This document shows positions 50,534 to 59,280 of a stretch of 59,409 nt of DNA, one piece after another. Position numbers and translations under genes: made by a program. Each line of letters opens with the position of its first letter. Position 1 is the stretch's first letter. The notes under the pieces were generated by a model. It was not told the origin of the DNA. It worked only from the letters and a program-made list of their open reading frames with translations, and ran no database searches. The stretch is from Oscillospiraceae bacterium. GTDB lineage: Bacteria > Bacillota > Clostridia > Oscillospirales > Ruminococcaceae. The stretch is from positions 1-59,409 of the forward strand of contig JAAYCI010000062.1 of assembly GCA_012729855.1 (NCBI GenBank). The letters are read 5' to 3'.

Positions 50534-51391
50534 TTATCCCTTTACAGACCCGCCGGTCACGCCCTCCACATAGTACCGCTGCATTACAATGAACAAAATG
50601 GCAATGGGAATGCCCACAATCACGGCCCCCGCGCAGAAGGCGGTATACCATTCGTAGATGCTCTCCCGCTCCAGCATGCGGTACATGCCCAGCGCAATGG
50701 TGTAGTTCTGGTAGTTGTCCTTCATAATAACGCTGGCCATAATATAGTCCAGCCAGGGGGCCATAAAGGTGGTAAGCACCGTGTAGGTAATGATGGGCTT
50801 GGACATGGGGATGGTGATTTTCCAGAACACCTGGAAGCGGGTGGCGCCGTCCAAAATGGCGGCCTCGTCCATCGCCTTGGGAATGGTGTCGAAGAACCCC
50901 TTGGTGATGTAATACGTTAGCCCCGCACCGGCCGAATACACCAGCACCAGCGCCACCAGCGTTTTGTCCAGGTTGATGACCTTGAGCAGGTGGTAGATGG
51001 CGATCATGGACATGAAGCCGGGGAACATGCCCAGCACCAGCGCAATGTTCATGATGGGCCGGCGCATTTTAAAGCGCAGCCGGCTTAGCGCGTAGGCCAC
51101 CATGAGCACAAACAGCGTGGAGATGATACAGCTGCACACCGCCACCACAAAGGTGTTCAAAAACCAGCGGGGGTAGTTGAACTGGTCGGTGTCGGTAAAC
51201 AGGCGCACGTAGTTGTCCAGCGTATAGCCGCGCGGCATGATATAGCCGTCCAGGAAGGAGCCCTTCTCCGCCCGGAAGGAGCTGATGACCAGGTAGACGA
51301 TGGGGGATATCCAGAGGAGGCCCAGCGCGGCCAGTACCACATATACCACACCATTGCCGAAGCGGCGGCGGGCTTTGATGCTGTTTTTCAT
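50534..51391 (-). CDS. malG: MalG-type sugar ABC transporter permease
   Basis: A 285-residue inner-membrane permease with six hydrophobic helices and the ATPase-contacting EAA loop EAAILDGATRFQVFWKITIP at about 190-209. The family partners are MalF, a binding protein and an ATPase; the ATPase is not encoded here, so a shared MsmX-type ATPase probably serves, as in other Firmicutes. Its ATG overlaps the MalF stop by 4 nt (ATGA), indicating coupling. It most resembles maltose/maltodextrin permeases, with the N-terminal SFRAEKGSFLDGYIMPRGYTL-type extracellular segment typical of MalG. Confidence 0.93.
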   Translation of the reverse strand: MKNSIKARRRFGNGVVYVVLAALGLLWISPIVYLVISSFRAEKGSFLDGYIMPRGYTLDNYVRLFTDTDQFNYPRWFLNTFVVAVCSCIISTLFVLMVAYALSRLRFKMRRPIMNIALVLGMFPGFMSMIAIYHLLKVINLDKTLVALVLVYSAGAGLTYYITKGFFDTIPKAMDEAAILDGATRFQVFWKITIPMSKPIITYTVLTTFMAPWLDYIMASVIMKDNYQNYTIALGMYRMLERESIYEWYTAFCAGAVIVGIPIAILFIVMQRYYVEGVTGGSVKG

Positions 51392-52827
51392 TGGAAAGTC
51401 TCCTCCCTTTTGGCAGATGCCGTGAGATTAAAGGTGGCCAATGAGATGACCGCGCAGATGACAAAGACCAGGATGCCGATGGTGGAGGCCAAGTTGTAGT
51501 CCTGCCACTGCACCGTCAGCTTGTACAGCCAGGTCACCAAAAGGTCGGTGCTGCCGGCTTGGTAGTAGGCCAGGGTTTGCGGCCCGCCGGCGGTAAGGAA
51601 GTAAATGGCGTTGAAGTTGTTGAAGTTCTGGATAAACTGGGTAATCAGGTAGGGCGTGGTGATGAACAGCATGTAGGGGGTGGTGATGCGGGTGAACTGC
51701 TTCCACGGCCCCGCGCCGTCTATACGGGCCGACTCATACAGGTCGGCCGGGATATTCATCAAAATGCCCGAGGTGATGATGATGCTGTAGGGGATGCCTA
51801 TCCAGTAGTTGACAATGATGACCGTGATGCGCGCCAGCGTGCCGTCGGTAAGGAAGTGTATGGGCGCGTCCGTCCAGCCCAGCACATCCTGCAGCAGCAC
51901 GTTGATGGTGCCCGCGTCCTGCAGCATGTTGCGCATCAGCAGCAGGGTTACAAAGGCCGGCACCGCAATGGAGACAACAAACAGCGTGCGCCACAGCCCC
52001 TTCAGCTTGATGCCCTTTTTGTTGATCATCAGCGCGATGAGCATGCCCAGGAAGTAGTTGATGAAGGTGGAGAAGATGGCCCAGATCACCGTCCACAGCA
52101 GCAGGCTGAAGAAGGTGTAGCTTTTCAGCTGGTTGCCGCCAAAGATGTCCTTGAAGTTGTCCAGCCCCACCCAGGTGAACAGGTGCCCGGGCGGCTGGTG
52201 GTTGCGGTCGAAGTTGGTAAACGCCAGGCAAATCATGAACACCACCGGCAGCACGGTAAACATCAGCACGCCAATGGCCGGCGGGGTAAGCAGCGTCACG
52301 TGCAGTTTTTCGTCCAAAAGGCCCAGCAGGCTCTTTTTAAAGTTGGGCAGCTTTTTGCCGGCCGTCTGCATCTGCTGGGCCTGCCAGGCCGCGCGGATGT
52401 TGCTGAAATAGATGACCAGGAAAAAGATGCACAGGAAGATGCTCAGCACGCTGTACAGCAGTATCAGCATGGAGTTGTCGCCGGGGATGTTGATCCAAAT
52501 CTGGTTGGCCTCGTCCCACTCGCGGTCGAACAGGTTGGTGCCCAGCGTGCCAATGTCCTGCAGGTAGTGGGCGCCGAAGAAGACCATGTACAGGATAAAC
52601 AGCACTTCCACGGCGAAGTAAATGAGGCCCTTGACAAACTGCTTGCGGGTAAAGCAGCCAAAGCCCATGATAATAAAGCTGGTGCGGGTGCGCCAGTCGC
52701 CCTGCGAAAAGGCCGCGCCGATTTCTTTGAAAAAGCTGGAAACGGCATGCCCAAACCCGCGCACACCACGGCTGATGGTGGCCCCAAGCCCGTCCTTTTT
52801 TTGCTGGCGATCCGCTTTCGCCGCCAT
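51388..52827 (-). CDS. malF: MalF-type sugar ABC transporter permease with N-terminal extension
   Basis: A 479-residue permease. The C-terminal 300 residues contain the six-helix core and an EAA-like loop ESARIDGAGPWKQFTRITTP (about 369-388). The first 170 residues form an extension with two or three extra helices (near 65-90 and 115-145) joined by soluble segments, as in some Gram-positive maltodextrin MalF proteins. AAAGGGGAA precedes ATG 52827. It is coupled to malG. Upstream, between malE and this gene, lie a perfect 16-bp hairpin and two operator-like sites, so it may be expressed at a different level from the binding protein. Confidence 0.92.
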   Translation of the reverse strand: MAAKADRQQKKDGLGATISRGVRGFGHAVSSFFKEIGAAFSQGDWRTRTSFIIMGFGCFTRKQFVKGLIYFAVEVLFILYMVFFGAHYLQDIGTLGTNLFDREWDEANQIWINIPGDNSMLILLYSVLSIFLCIFFLVIYFSNIRAAWQAQQMQTAGKKLPNFKKSLLGLLDEKLHVTLLTPPAIGVLMFTVLPVVFMICLAFTNFDRNHQPPGHLFTWVGLDNFKDIFGGNQLKSYTFFSLLLWTVIWAIFSTFINYFLGMLIALMINKKGIKLKGLWRTLFVVSIAVPAFVTLLLMRNMLQDAGTINVLLQDVLGWTDAPIHFLTDGTLARITVIIVNYWIGIPYSIIITSGILMNIPADLYESARIDGAGPWKQFTRITTPYMLFITTPYLITQFIQNFNNFNAIYFLTAGGPQTLAYYQAGSTDLLVTWLYKLTVQWQDYNLASTIGILVFVICAVISLATFNLTASAKREETFQ

Positions 52828-52867
52828 AGTGATTCCCCTTTCTCAAAGCTTGCCCGGTTCCTATGGG

Positions 52868-52908
52868 CAACCGCTTGAGCTTATCCGGTCTTTTGGAACA
52901 AACGCTTG
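52868..52908. promoter_or_regulatory. Two LacI-type operator candidates upstream of malF
   Basis: CAACCGCTTG (52868-52877) and CAAACGCTTG (52899-52908) share the CAAnCGnTTG dyad with a central CG, as in MalR/LacI-family and CcpA-type sites. They are 31 bp apart, about three helical turns, and lie 41-81 bp before malF. Confidence 0.5.
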
Positions 52909-52919
52909 AACCAATGGCG

Positions 52920-52955
52920 GGGTATCCCCGGGTGACCCTTCACCCGGGGATACCC
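52920..52955 (-). terminator. Perfect 16-bp hairpin between malE and malF
   Basis: GGGTATCCCCGGGTGA (52920-52935) pairs perfectly with 52940-52955 around a 4-nt loop. There is no T-run on either side. Such hairpins after binding-protein genes commonly stabilise the upstream mRNA and reduce read-through. Confidence 0.7.
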
Positions 52956-52985
52956 TGGCAGACAAGGCTGCCACCAGTTACATAC

Positions 52986-54278
52986 TTAGCCGGCTTCCAC
53001 CTGGGATACCAGGTTGTCCAGCATGGTCTGCAGGTCAACAGAGTAGTCCTTGGCCTCCAGCGCGTTGCCAAAAGCTTCGGCGGGGTTCCAGAAGCCGCCC
53101 AGCACGTCGTTTTGGGGCTTGGCGTAGGCGCTTTGCATGGCCAGGGCGTTCAGGGCGATATTCTCTTTCACGGCGGGGTCGGCGGCGGCCGCGGTGTTGG
53201 AGGGCCCAAGCTGGCGGGTTTCAAACCGCTTGGTCTGGTTTTCCTGGTTGGTCAGCCAGTTGGCCAGGTCCATGGCGGCCACGGGCTGGCTGGTCAGGCT
53301 GTTCACGCCCACCAGCTTGTAGCCGGCAAAGCTGCCCATCTGGGCCTGCTCGCCGTTCAGGGTGAAGGTGGGCAGCTTGGTGGCGGCAAAGTTGTCGCCC
53401 AGCTTCTCCTGCAGCGCTTCGGCGTTCCACACGCCAGACACGCCCGCGATGATGGATTCGCCCATGCCGCCGGTGATGATGGCGTCCTCACCGGTGATGA
53501 AGGCGGGGTCGGCGGTGAAGGTTTTGATGGACTCGGCGGCGGCCAGGCCGGCTTCGTTGTTGAAGTCGCACTTCTGGGCATCGCCCTCCAGCCAGATGTT
53601 ATCGCCGGCGCCAAAGAAGAAGGATACAATATAGTAGCCGTTGGACACGTCCATAAAGACCTTCTTGCCGTTCTCGTTGGCCACGGCCAGGATGCCGTCC
53701 AGCGTCTGCACGTCGTCTTCGCTCAGCACGCTGCTGTCGTAGTACAGGAAGTAGCCGTTGTCGGCAGTCATCGGGTAGGCGTACAGGGCCTCATCCAGCG
53801 ACGCGGCGGCCACCGAGCCTTCCACGTTGCGGCTGATGATGTCGTCCCGGTTGCGGGTCACTTCGTACAGGGCGCTGGCCTTTACCAGGTCGCGCAGGTG
53901 GTCGTTGGCAAACATAAACACGTCGGCCGCGGCCGCGGGGTCTTCCAGGAAGCGGTCGCGCGCGTCGTTTTCGCCCACCACGCCGTACTCAAAGGTGTAG
54001 GTGTTGTCGGGGTTTTCGGCCGCAAAGGCCTCGCACATTTCTTTCAGCAGGGCTTGCTCTTCCTGCGGGCCCCACACGCGCAGGCTGATGTTCTCGCCGC
54101 CGGTGGCCGGGGTGCTGCTGTCGCCCCCGGCCTCGCTGCCGGTGGACGCCGGGGTGGAGCCGGGTGTGGCGGGGGTGGACGTGCCGCCGGTGGATGAGCT
54201 GCTGGTGCTGCTACAGCCGGCCATCAGGCCAACCAGCATCAGGGCGGACAAAAGAATGGCTGCAGTCTTCTTGCTCAT
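52986..54278 (-). CDS. malE: Maltodextrin-type substrate-binding lipoprotein
   Basis: A 430-residue extracytoplasmic solute-binding protein. It has a lipoprotein signal with a basic N-terminus, a hydrophobic core, and lipobox LMAGC (Cys22), then a Ser/Thr/Pro/Gly-rich linker to about residue 58 that spaces it from the membrane. The mature part begins ISLRVWGPQEEQALLKEMCE, typical of MalE-like cluster 1 proteins. It contains YAYPMTADNGYFLYY, the maltose-family segment near the hinge. GGGAGGTT precedes ATG 54278. It heads the malE-malF-malG-glgP group and is divergent from the LacI-type regulator. Confidence 0.93.
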   Translation of the reverse strand: MSKKTAAILLSALMLVGLMAGCSSTSSSSTGGTSTPATPGSTPASTGSEAGGDSSTPATGGENISLRVWGPQEEQALLKEMCEAFAAENPDNTYTFEYGVVGENDARDRFLEDPAAAADVFMFANDHLRDLVKASALYEVTRNRDDIISRNVEGSVAAASLDEALYAYPMTADNGYFLYYDSSVLSEDDVQTLDGILAVANENGKKVFMDVSNGYYIVSFFFGAGDNIWLEGDAQKCDFNNEAGLAAAESIKTFTADPAFITGEDAIITGGMGESIIAGVSGVWNAEALQEKLGDNFAATKLPTFTLNGEQAQMGSFAGYKLVGVNSLTSQPVAAMDLANWLTNQENQTKRFETRQLGPSNTAAAADPAVKENIALNALAMQSAYAKPQNDVLGGFWNPAEAFGNALEAKDYSVDLQTMLDNLVSQVEAG

Positions 54279-54430
54279 GGAAATAACCTCCCAAGTTCAT
54301 AATATATGGTATCTGTGGTTTTTTACGGAAGGAGAGGGTGGCGCGCCAGGCCCTTGTAACATGGCGCGCGGCCTTTCCGCCTCCGGTCGGATACAGTGTG
54401 GCGGTTGCCCGGGTCGTGCGGTGGCAGGGC

Positions 54431-54459
54431 TTTCAAAAATAGCCAAAATGTGCTAAAAT
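54431..54459 (+). promoter_or_regulatory. Candidate promoter of lacI-type gene
   Basis: TTTCAA and TAAAAT with a 17-bp spacer, about 150 bp upstream of the regulator start. The -10 lies inside an inverted repeat. Confidence 0.5.
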
Positions 54460-54468
54460 AACAGCACA
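54449..54468. promoter_or_regulatory. Inverted repeat over the -10 of the lacI-type gene
   Basis: TGTGCT and AGCACA with an 8-bp AT-rich spacer cover the -10 element and the likely start point. The position fits an autoregulatory operator. A short ACAATTGT palindrome directly follows. Confidence 0.45.
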
Positions 54469-54610
54469 ATTGTTCAAAATCTACACCCACGCCTCGCGCC
54501 TTGGGCGCTCTCGCGGCTCAAGCTATGCTTTCGCCGGGCGCGGGCTCGGCAGTTTTGTGCGCTTTGCGCCCAAAGCCTGCCTTGGCCCAAGAGGCCCCAG
54601 GAGGGATACA

Positions 54611-55522
54611 ATGGCATATAAACGGGTAACCATGCGCGATATTGCGCGGGAATGTGGGGTTTCTGTGGCCACGGTTTCCCTGGCGCTGAACCATTCATCC
54701 AAGGAGAGCATCAGCGACGCGCTGCGGCTGAAGATTATACAAACCGCCACCCGCATGCACTATAACCCCGCCGCCCTGCGGGAGCGCAACAGCACCCAGA
54801 CCGCGGGGATCATCCTGAACCTGAAGGAGCACAACCTGCCCGGCAAAAAGCTGCTGTATTACGACCTGGCGGCGGAGCTGGAGCGCCGGCTGGCCGAGGA
54901 GGGCTTCCTTGCCACCCTGGTTACCGGCAAGCAGCCGGCCGATATCTATGCCAGTGAACAGCTGCGCCAGCTGGACGCCTGGTTCATGATAGACGTGGAC
55001 AACGCGGCGTTTCAGGTAAAGCCCGAGGGCTTTTACGGGCCCATCATCCTGCTGGATGCCGAGGTGGAAAACCCGCTGTACTGCAAGATACAGCCCGACT
55101 ATACAGCCCTGTACGAAAAGGCGAACGCCCTGTTGCGGGGCGACATGGCTTTTTTGGCCATGGAGGATATCAAAAGCCAGGCGCTGCTGAAAAAGATGGT
55201 GGCGCCCTTTGCCCCCAGCAATGTGTTTATCAACCGGCCCGGCGCCCGGCTGGATGCCTTTTTGGAGAACCAGCGCGGCAAACGGGGCATTGTGCTGGGG
55301 GATATCCTGGGCATGCAGGTGCAGGCGTTGTTCCCACCGGGCGACGTGGTGGCGGTAAGCAGCCTGGGCCGCGGGGGCCTGCTGAAGCAAGACGCGCCTT
55401 GCCTGTATGTGCGCAACCGCGACAAAGCCGACGCCGCCGTTTCCACCATGCTGGCCATGCTGAATTACGCGTTCGAGAGCCAGGGCGGGAACCACATTCT
55501 GGTGCCTTGCACAGAGGATTGA
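54611..55522 (+). CDS. LacI-family transcriptional regulator
   Basis: A 303-residue regulator. The N-terminal helix-turn-helix (about residues 7-27, MRDIARECGVSVATVSLALN) and the YNPAALRERN linker are classic for LacI/GalR. The effector domain (about 60-303) is shorter and less regular than the usual 270-280 residues, with the family's TxG(Y/F)I start reading AGIILNLK. The start ATG 54611 follows CCAGGAGGG; an upstream in-frame region is not family-like. It is divergent from malE and is the natural controller of the maltodextrin genes, with candidate sites upstream of malF and over its own promoter. Confidence 0.9.
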   Translation: MAYKRVTMRDIARECGVSVATVSLALNHSSKESISDALRLKIIQTATRMHYNPAALRERNSTQTAGIILNLKEHNLPGKKLLYYDLAAELERRLAEEGFLATLVTGKQPADIYASEQLRQLDAWFMIDVDNAAFQVKPEGFYGPIILLDAEVENPLYCKIQPDYTALYEKANALLRGDMAFLAMEDIKSQALLKKMVAPFAPSNVFINRPGARLDAFLENQRGKRGIVLGDILGMQVQALFPPGDVVAVSSLGRGGLLKQDAPCLYVRNRDKADAAVSTMLAMLNYAFESQGGNHILVPCTED

Positions 55523-55945
55523 TTGTACCCCCAATATAGCATCGGGCATACTGTTGGTCAATGCACAATATATAAAAACAAGGGCTGTAATATATTGATT
55601 TTTAGTTAATTTGTCACATTGGTTACTTAACAAAACAAGAGTGTGTGTAAAATGTGATGAAATAATCAACGACTGCACGCTAAATAGCGGTGTTGCGTAA
55701 AATGTCGAACCTGATGAACAAAGTGATGAATACAACACCACCGGGCATGCCGATGCAATGTAAACAAACTGTGAAGCAGCCCACCACAAAACGGCGGTGA
55801 TAAGTTATTATAAATCACGCCGCGTGTCGGAATGCGCTGAAAGCGCGCTGACAGGCACTATAAAACGCAGGTAGGTTAAAAAGATTGATGCGCCGGCACG
55901 GTGGGGAAACTGTCCATCGTGCGCCCAGCGCCAAAGTCAAAAACA
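55523..55945. other. AT-richer gene-free stretch between convergent genes
   Basis: About 420 bp with no credible ORF and clearly more AT than its flanks, lying between the ends of the lacI-type and ABC-exporter genes. It contains a direct repeat GTAAAATGT (near 55648 and 55695), several GTGATGAA words, and a hairpin CGGCGGTGAT / ATCACGCCG (55792-55822) with an AT-rich loop. It may hold a small RNA or be a remnant of lost DNA. Confidence 0.5.
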
Positions 55946-55986
55946 AGCGCCCGCTCCCCAGCAAAAAAGAGGGGGGCGGGCGCCTT
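55945..55986. terminator. Bidirectional terminator
   Basis: Arms GCGCCCGC and GCGGGCGC plus adjoining C/G runs enclose an A-rich loop. TTTT follows on the plus strand and TTGTTTTT on the minus strand. It ends the ABC-exporter transcript. Confidence 0.75.
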
Positions 55987-56035
55987 TTCAATGATGACGA
56001 GCGAATTTATGCCGGGTTTTTTAGGGCTTGGGATG

Positions 56036-57784
56036 CTAAAGGGTGCTGAACTGTGTTTCGTACAAGCTGCGATAGACGCCGTTGGGGTTGGCCATCAGGG
56101 TCTCGTGGCTGCCCTGCTCGGCAATGCCGCTGTCGGTCAGCACCACAATCTCATTGGCGTTGCGCACGGTGGAAAGCCGGTGCGCCACCACCAGTGTGGT
56201 GCGGTTTTTGGCCAGCGCGTCAAACGCCTGCTGTATGGCCAGCTCGGTGATATTGTCCAGCGCGCTGGTGGCCTCGTCCAGTATCAAAATGGGCGGGTTC
56301 TTCAAAAACACCCGCGCGATGGAAATACGCTGCTTCTGCCCGCCGGAAAGCTTGGCCCCCCGTTCGCCGATGTAGGTGTCGTAGCCGTCGGGCAGGTTCA
56401 TCACAAAGTCGTGCAGGCCGGCCTGTATGGCCGCTTCCACAATCTCGGTCTCGTCTGCCCCCAGCCGGCCGTAGGCAATGTTCTCGCGGATGGTGCCGGT
56501 GAAGATGAACACCTCCTGCTGTACGATGCCGATGGAGCGCCGCAGCTCGGTGGCGTCGAAGCGCTGCAGGTCGATGCCGTCCAGCGTGATGTTGCCGTGC
56601 TGTGGGGTGTAAAAGCGGGGGATGAGGTGGCAGAGGGTGGTTTTACCGCCGCCGGACGGCCCCACCAGCGCCAGCGTTTTGCCGGCCGGCACGTGCAGGG
56701 TGATGTGGTCCAGCACGGCGCCCTTGTCGCCATAGGTGAAGCTGACGTCGTTGAAGTGGATGTCGCCCCGCACCACGCGCGGGCTTTCGGGGTGGGCGGG
56801 GTTTTCCTCGGGCGCCTCGGCCATCACCTCGGCAAAACGGCGGAAGCCCGACATGCCGTCCTGGAACTGCTCCACAAACTGGTTCAGCTTGCGTATGGGC
56901 TGTGTGAAGTTGCCAATGTACAACAGGTAGGCGGCAAAGTCGCCAATGTTGATTTGCCCCATAAAGACAAAGATGCCCGCGGCCACCAGCGCGGCCAGTG
57001 TTAAAAGGTCTACCCCAAAGGTCATGCCGGAGTAGTAGCTGGCCATCACGCGGTAGGCCTTGGCGTTGGCCTGCACCAGCGCGCCGCTGCGCATGCCAAA
57101 CTTTTGCTCCTCGTAGTCGGCGTTGGCAAAGGCTTTTACCACCCGGATGCCCGACAGGCTGTTCTGGATGTCGGCGTTGATGGCGGCGGTCTCCTCGCGG
57201 CGCTTGGTAAAGGCCCGTTGCAGCCGGCGCATCATAAACAGGGTGAAAAAGATGATGATGGGCAGGAACACAAAGATGGTGCAGGTGAGCAGCAGGTTGA
57301 TCTGCCCCAGCATCACAAAGGCGCCAATAAAGGAGATGAGCGAGATGAAGAGGTCCTCCGGGCCGTGGTGGGCCAGCTCGCTTATTTCCATCAGGTCGTT
57401 CACAATGCGGCTCATCAGGCTGCCGGTCTGGTTTTCGTCAAAGTAGCTGAAGGGCAGGCGCTGCATGTGGTGGTATAAATCGCGGCGCATGTCGGCCTGC
57501 ATGCGGGTGCCCATAATGTGCCCCCAGCTCATCACAAACCAGTTCAGCCCCAGCTTGGCCACAAAAATAACCAGCAGGATGACGCCCCAGGTGAGGAACA
57601 GGCGCATGTTGCCCTCGGGCACATACACGTTGATGATATTGCGGGTGATCATGGGGTAGAATAAGTCGCATACGGCCAGCAGCAGGGCGGCGGCCATGTC
57701 GGCGATGAAAAGCCCCAGGTGGGGGCGGTAATAGCGCGCCAGCATGCGCACCAGGGATGGTTTTTGGGGTTTGGATTTTTGCAT
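56036..57784 (-). CDS. ABC exporter, fused membrane and ATPase domains
   Basis: A 582-residue half-transporter of the BmrA/MsbA type that works as a homodimer. Six membrane helices occupy about residues 20-310. The ATPase follows with Walker A GPSGGGKTT, Q-loop VQQEVFIFTG, signature LSGGQKQR, Walker B ILILDEAT, and the H-loop VVAHRLST. The catalytic glutamate after Walker B is present. Exported substrates of the family range from drugs to lipids and peptides. No partner half-transporter is adjacent, which favours a homodimer. The start ATG 57784 has AAGAGGT upstream. The GNAT gene on the same strand ends 50 bp upstream. Confidence 0.94.
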   Translation of the reverse strand: MQKSKPQKPSLVRMLARYYRPHLGLFIADMAAALLLAVCDLFYPMITRNIINVYVPEGNMRLFLTWGVILLVIFVAKLGLNWFVMSWGHIMGTRMQADMRRDLYHHMQRLPFSYFDENQTGSLMSRIVNDLMEISELAHHGPEDLFISLISFIGAFVMLGQINLLLTCTIFVFLPIIIFFTLFMMRRLQRAFTKRREETAAINADIQNSLSGIRVVKAFANADYEEQKFGMRSGALVQANAKAYRVMASYYSGMTFGVDLLTLAALVAAGIFVFMGQINIGDFAAYLLYIGNFTQPIRKLNQFVEQFQDGMSGFRRFAEVMAEAPEENPAHPESPRVVRGDIHFNDVSFTYGDKGAVLDHITLHVPAGKTLALVGPSGGGKTTLCHLIPRFYTPQHGNITLDGIDLQRFDATELRRSIGIVQQEVFIFTGTIRENIAYGRLGADETEIVEAAIQAGLHDFVMNLPDGYDTYIGERGAKLSGGQKQRISIARVFLKNPPILILDEATSALDNITELAIQQAFDALAKNRTTLVVAHRLSTVRNANEIVVLTDSGIAEQGSHETLMANPNGVYRSLYETQFSTL

Positions 57785-57833
57785 ATAGTGGGGTACCTCT
57801 TTATTGTGCAGTAGGCCCCATGTGGTGGAGGTT

Positions 57834-58283
57834 TTAGAAATCCTCCAGAATCATCTGCACATAGGGCAGTTCTTCAAAGCCAAGGCGCTCGTACAGCGCA
57901 ATGGCGCGGGTGTTGCCGGGGGCCACCTCCAGCCGAAGCCGGGCGGCCTTGCCGTGGTATTCGGCCTTTAAAAATTCAAGCAGTTTGGTGCCCAGGCCAT
58001 GGCTGCGGTATTCTGGCTTTACAAAGCCCTCCTCCAGCAGCACCACCAGGCCCCCGGCCTCCAGCGAGTAGGTGAAGGACAGCACGCTGTAGCCGGCAAG
58101 CTCGCTGTCTACCTCAATGGCCAGCCCGCGCATCAGCTGCGAGCCGCCGCCGCACAGCTCGTCGTAGGCATCGGCAAAGTGGGCGGTGGGAATGGGGTGC
58201 AGCACGCCGGGGGAGGCGTAAAAGGTGTAAACCATGGCCAGCACGGCCTCGCGGTCGGCCGGGGTAAAGTTGCGGATTGTCAT
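57834..58283 (-). CDS. GNAT-family N-acetyltransferase
   Basis: A 149-residue acetyl-CoA-dependent acetyltransferase. Motif A is EEGFVKPEYRSHGLGTKLL (about residues 83-101), with the acetyl-CoA loop RSHGLG. Motif B is APGNTRAIALYERLGFEE near 125-142. The substrate could be an amine, amino acid or protein N-terminus. ATG 58283 is chosen because AAGGAG lies 9 nt upstream; ATG 58292 directly abuts that site. It probably shares a transcript with the ABC exporter 50 bp downstream. Confidence 0.9.
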   Translation of the reverse strand: MTIRNFTPADREAVLAMVYTFYASPGVLHPIPTAHFADAYDELCGGGSQLMRGLAIEVDSELAGYSVLSFTYSLEAGGLVVLLEEGFVKPEYRSHGLGTKLLEFLKAEYHGKAARLRLEVAPGNTRAIALYERLGFEELPYVQMILEDF

Positions 58284-58356
58284 GAAGACCATCTCCTTTT
58301 TCTGAATGGTTCAGGCAAATAACGTCAGTCCATCTGCCGCCGGCGGCGCTGCCGCA

Positions 58357-58486
58357 TGTCGGCATGCGATGATTCTGGCAAAAATGTTTGCACATTTTTG
58401 GCGAATCGTTTTGAATGTACGGCGCCGCCACTGCGTGTCGGCATGCGATGATTCTGGCAAAAATGTTTGCACATTTTTGGCGAATC
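58357..58486. repeat. Direct duplication of a 51-bp hairpin sequence
   Basis: Positions 58357-58407 and 58436-58486 are identical over 51 bp, with an offset of 79 bp. Each holds an inverted repeat with arms GATTCTGGCAAAAATGT and ACATTTTTGGCGAATC. The second copy ends within the stop codon of the YdcF-like gene. It may act as a double terminator or 3'-end element for that gene. Confidence 0.75.
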
Positions 58487-59243
58487 ATCGGAACACCCAC
58501 ATGAACAGGATGGCGAACACCTCGCGGGCGTAGCTGGGCAGCAGGGTAGCCAAATTCATGCTGGCCGGCACGGTGCGCACATTGGTGAAGCCCAGCTTTT
58601 GGGCGTACTGCCCGGCGCGGTAGCAGTGGAAAGCGTTGGTTACCACGCCCACAGGCTCATCCGCGGCAATGCCCCGTTCCGCCAATAGCCGGCGGGAAAA
58701 GCTCAGGTTCTCCTCGGTGGATTCGCTCTTGTCCTCCAGCACGATCTTGTCCTCGGGCACGCCGCGCTCCAGCAGCCAGCGCTGCTGGGCCAGCGCCTCG
58801 GTGATGGTCTCCTGCGGGCCCTGCCCACCGGTTACCACAATCAGCGCATCGGGGTTTTTTTGCCAGGCTTCCAGCGCGGCGTCCAGCCGGCGGCGCAGTA
58901 CGTCGCCCACCTTTTCGCCCCGGATGCCCGCGCCCAGCACAATATAGGCTTTCTCGTTGCCCTGCGCCCCGCCCGTATGCCCGCTGACGGCCACAAACAC
59001 AAACAGCACCACAAACAGCGCTACCCCGGCATACACTATATATTTGAGCACCCGGCCAAAGCCGTGGGCGCAAAAGGCGTCTATCTGCCGGTGGAAGATG
59101 CCGTAAACAATGAAAACAGCGCTGAACAGCCACATCAGCACCGTGCCGAAGTTGTAGTTGGAGCGCAGGATGGTTACCAGGCTGCTCAGGGTAAAAAGCC
59201 CGGCCAGTGCCCACACGATGACCATTTTGATGATATTTGCCAT
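58485..59243 (-). CDS. YdcF-like (DUF218) membrane protein
   Basis: A 252-residue protein with three N-terminal hydrophobic helices (about residues 3-24, 32-50 and 65-88) and a DUF218/YdcF domain (about 98-235). Domain landmarks are AYIVLGAGIRG, ALIVVTGGQGPQE and EDKSESTEENLSFSR, then VGVVTNAFHCYRA. The family includes SanA/ElyC-type envelope proteins and YdcF, which binds SAM; the biochemical role is unsettled. ATG 59243 gives the expected membrane start, but its ribosome binding site is weak and a TACAAT lies only about 10 bp upstream. ATG 59288 is a longer alternative. Confidence 0.85.
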   Translation of the reverse strand: MANIIKMVIVWALAGLFTLSSLVTILRSNYNFGTVLMWLFSAVFIVYGIFHRQIDAFCAHGFGRVLKYIVYAGVALFVVLFVFVAVSGHTGGAQGNEKAYIVLGAGIRGEKVGDVLRRRLDAALEAWQKNPDALIVVTGGQGPQETITEALAQQRWLLERGVPEDKIVLEDKSESTEENLSFSRRLLAERGIAADEPVGVVTNAFHCYRAGQYAQKLGFTNVRTVPASMNLATLLPSYAREVFAILFMWVFR

Positions 59244-59280
59244 AGCTGATATTGTACCAAGCGGCGCAGAAGAAAGCAAG

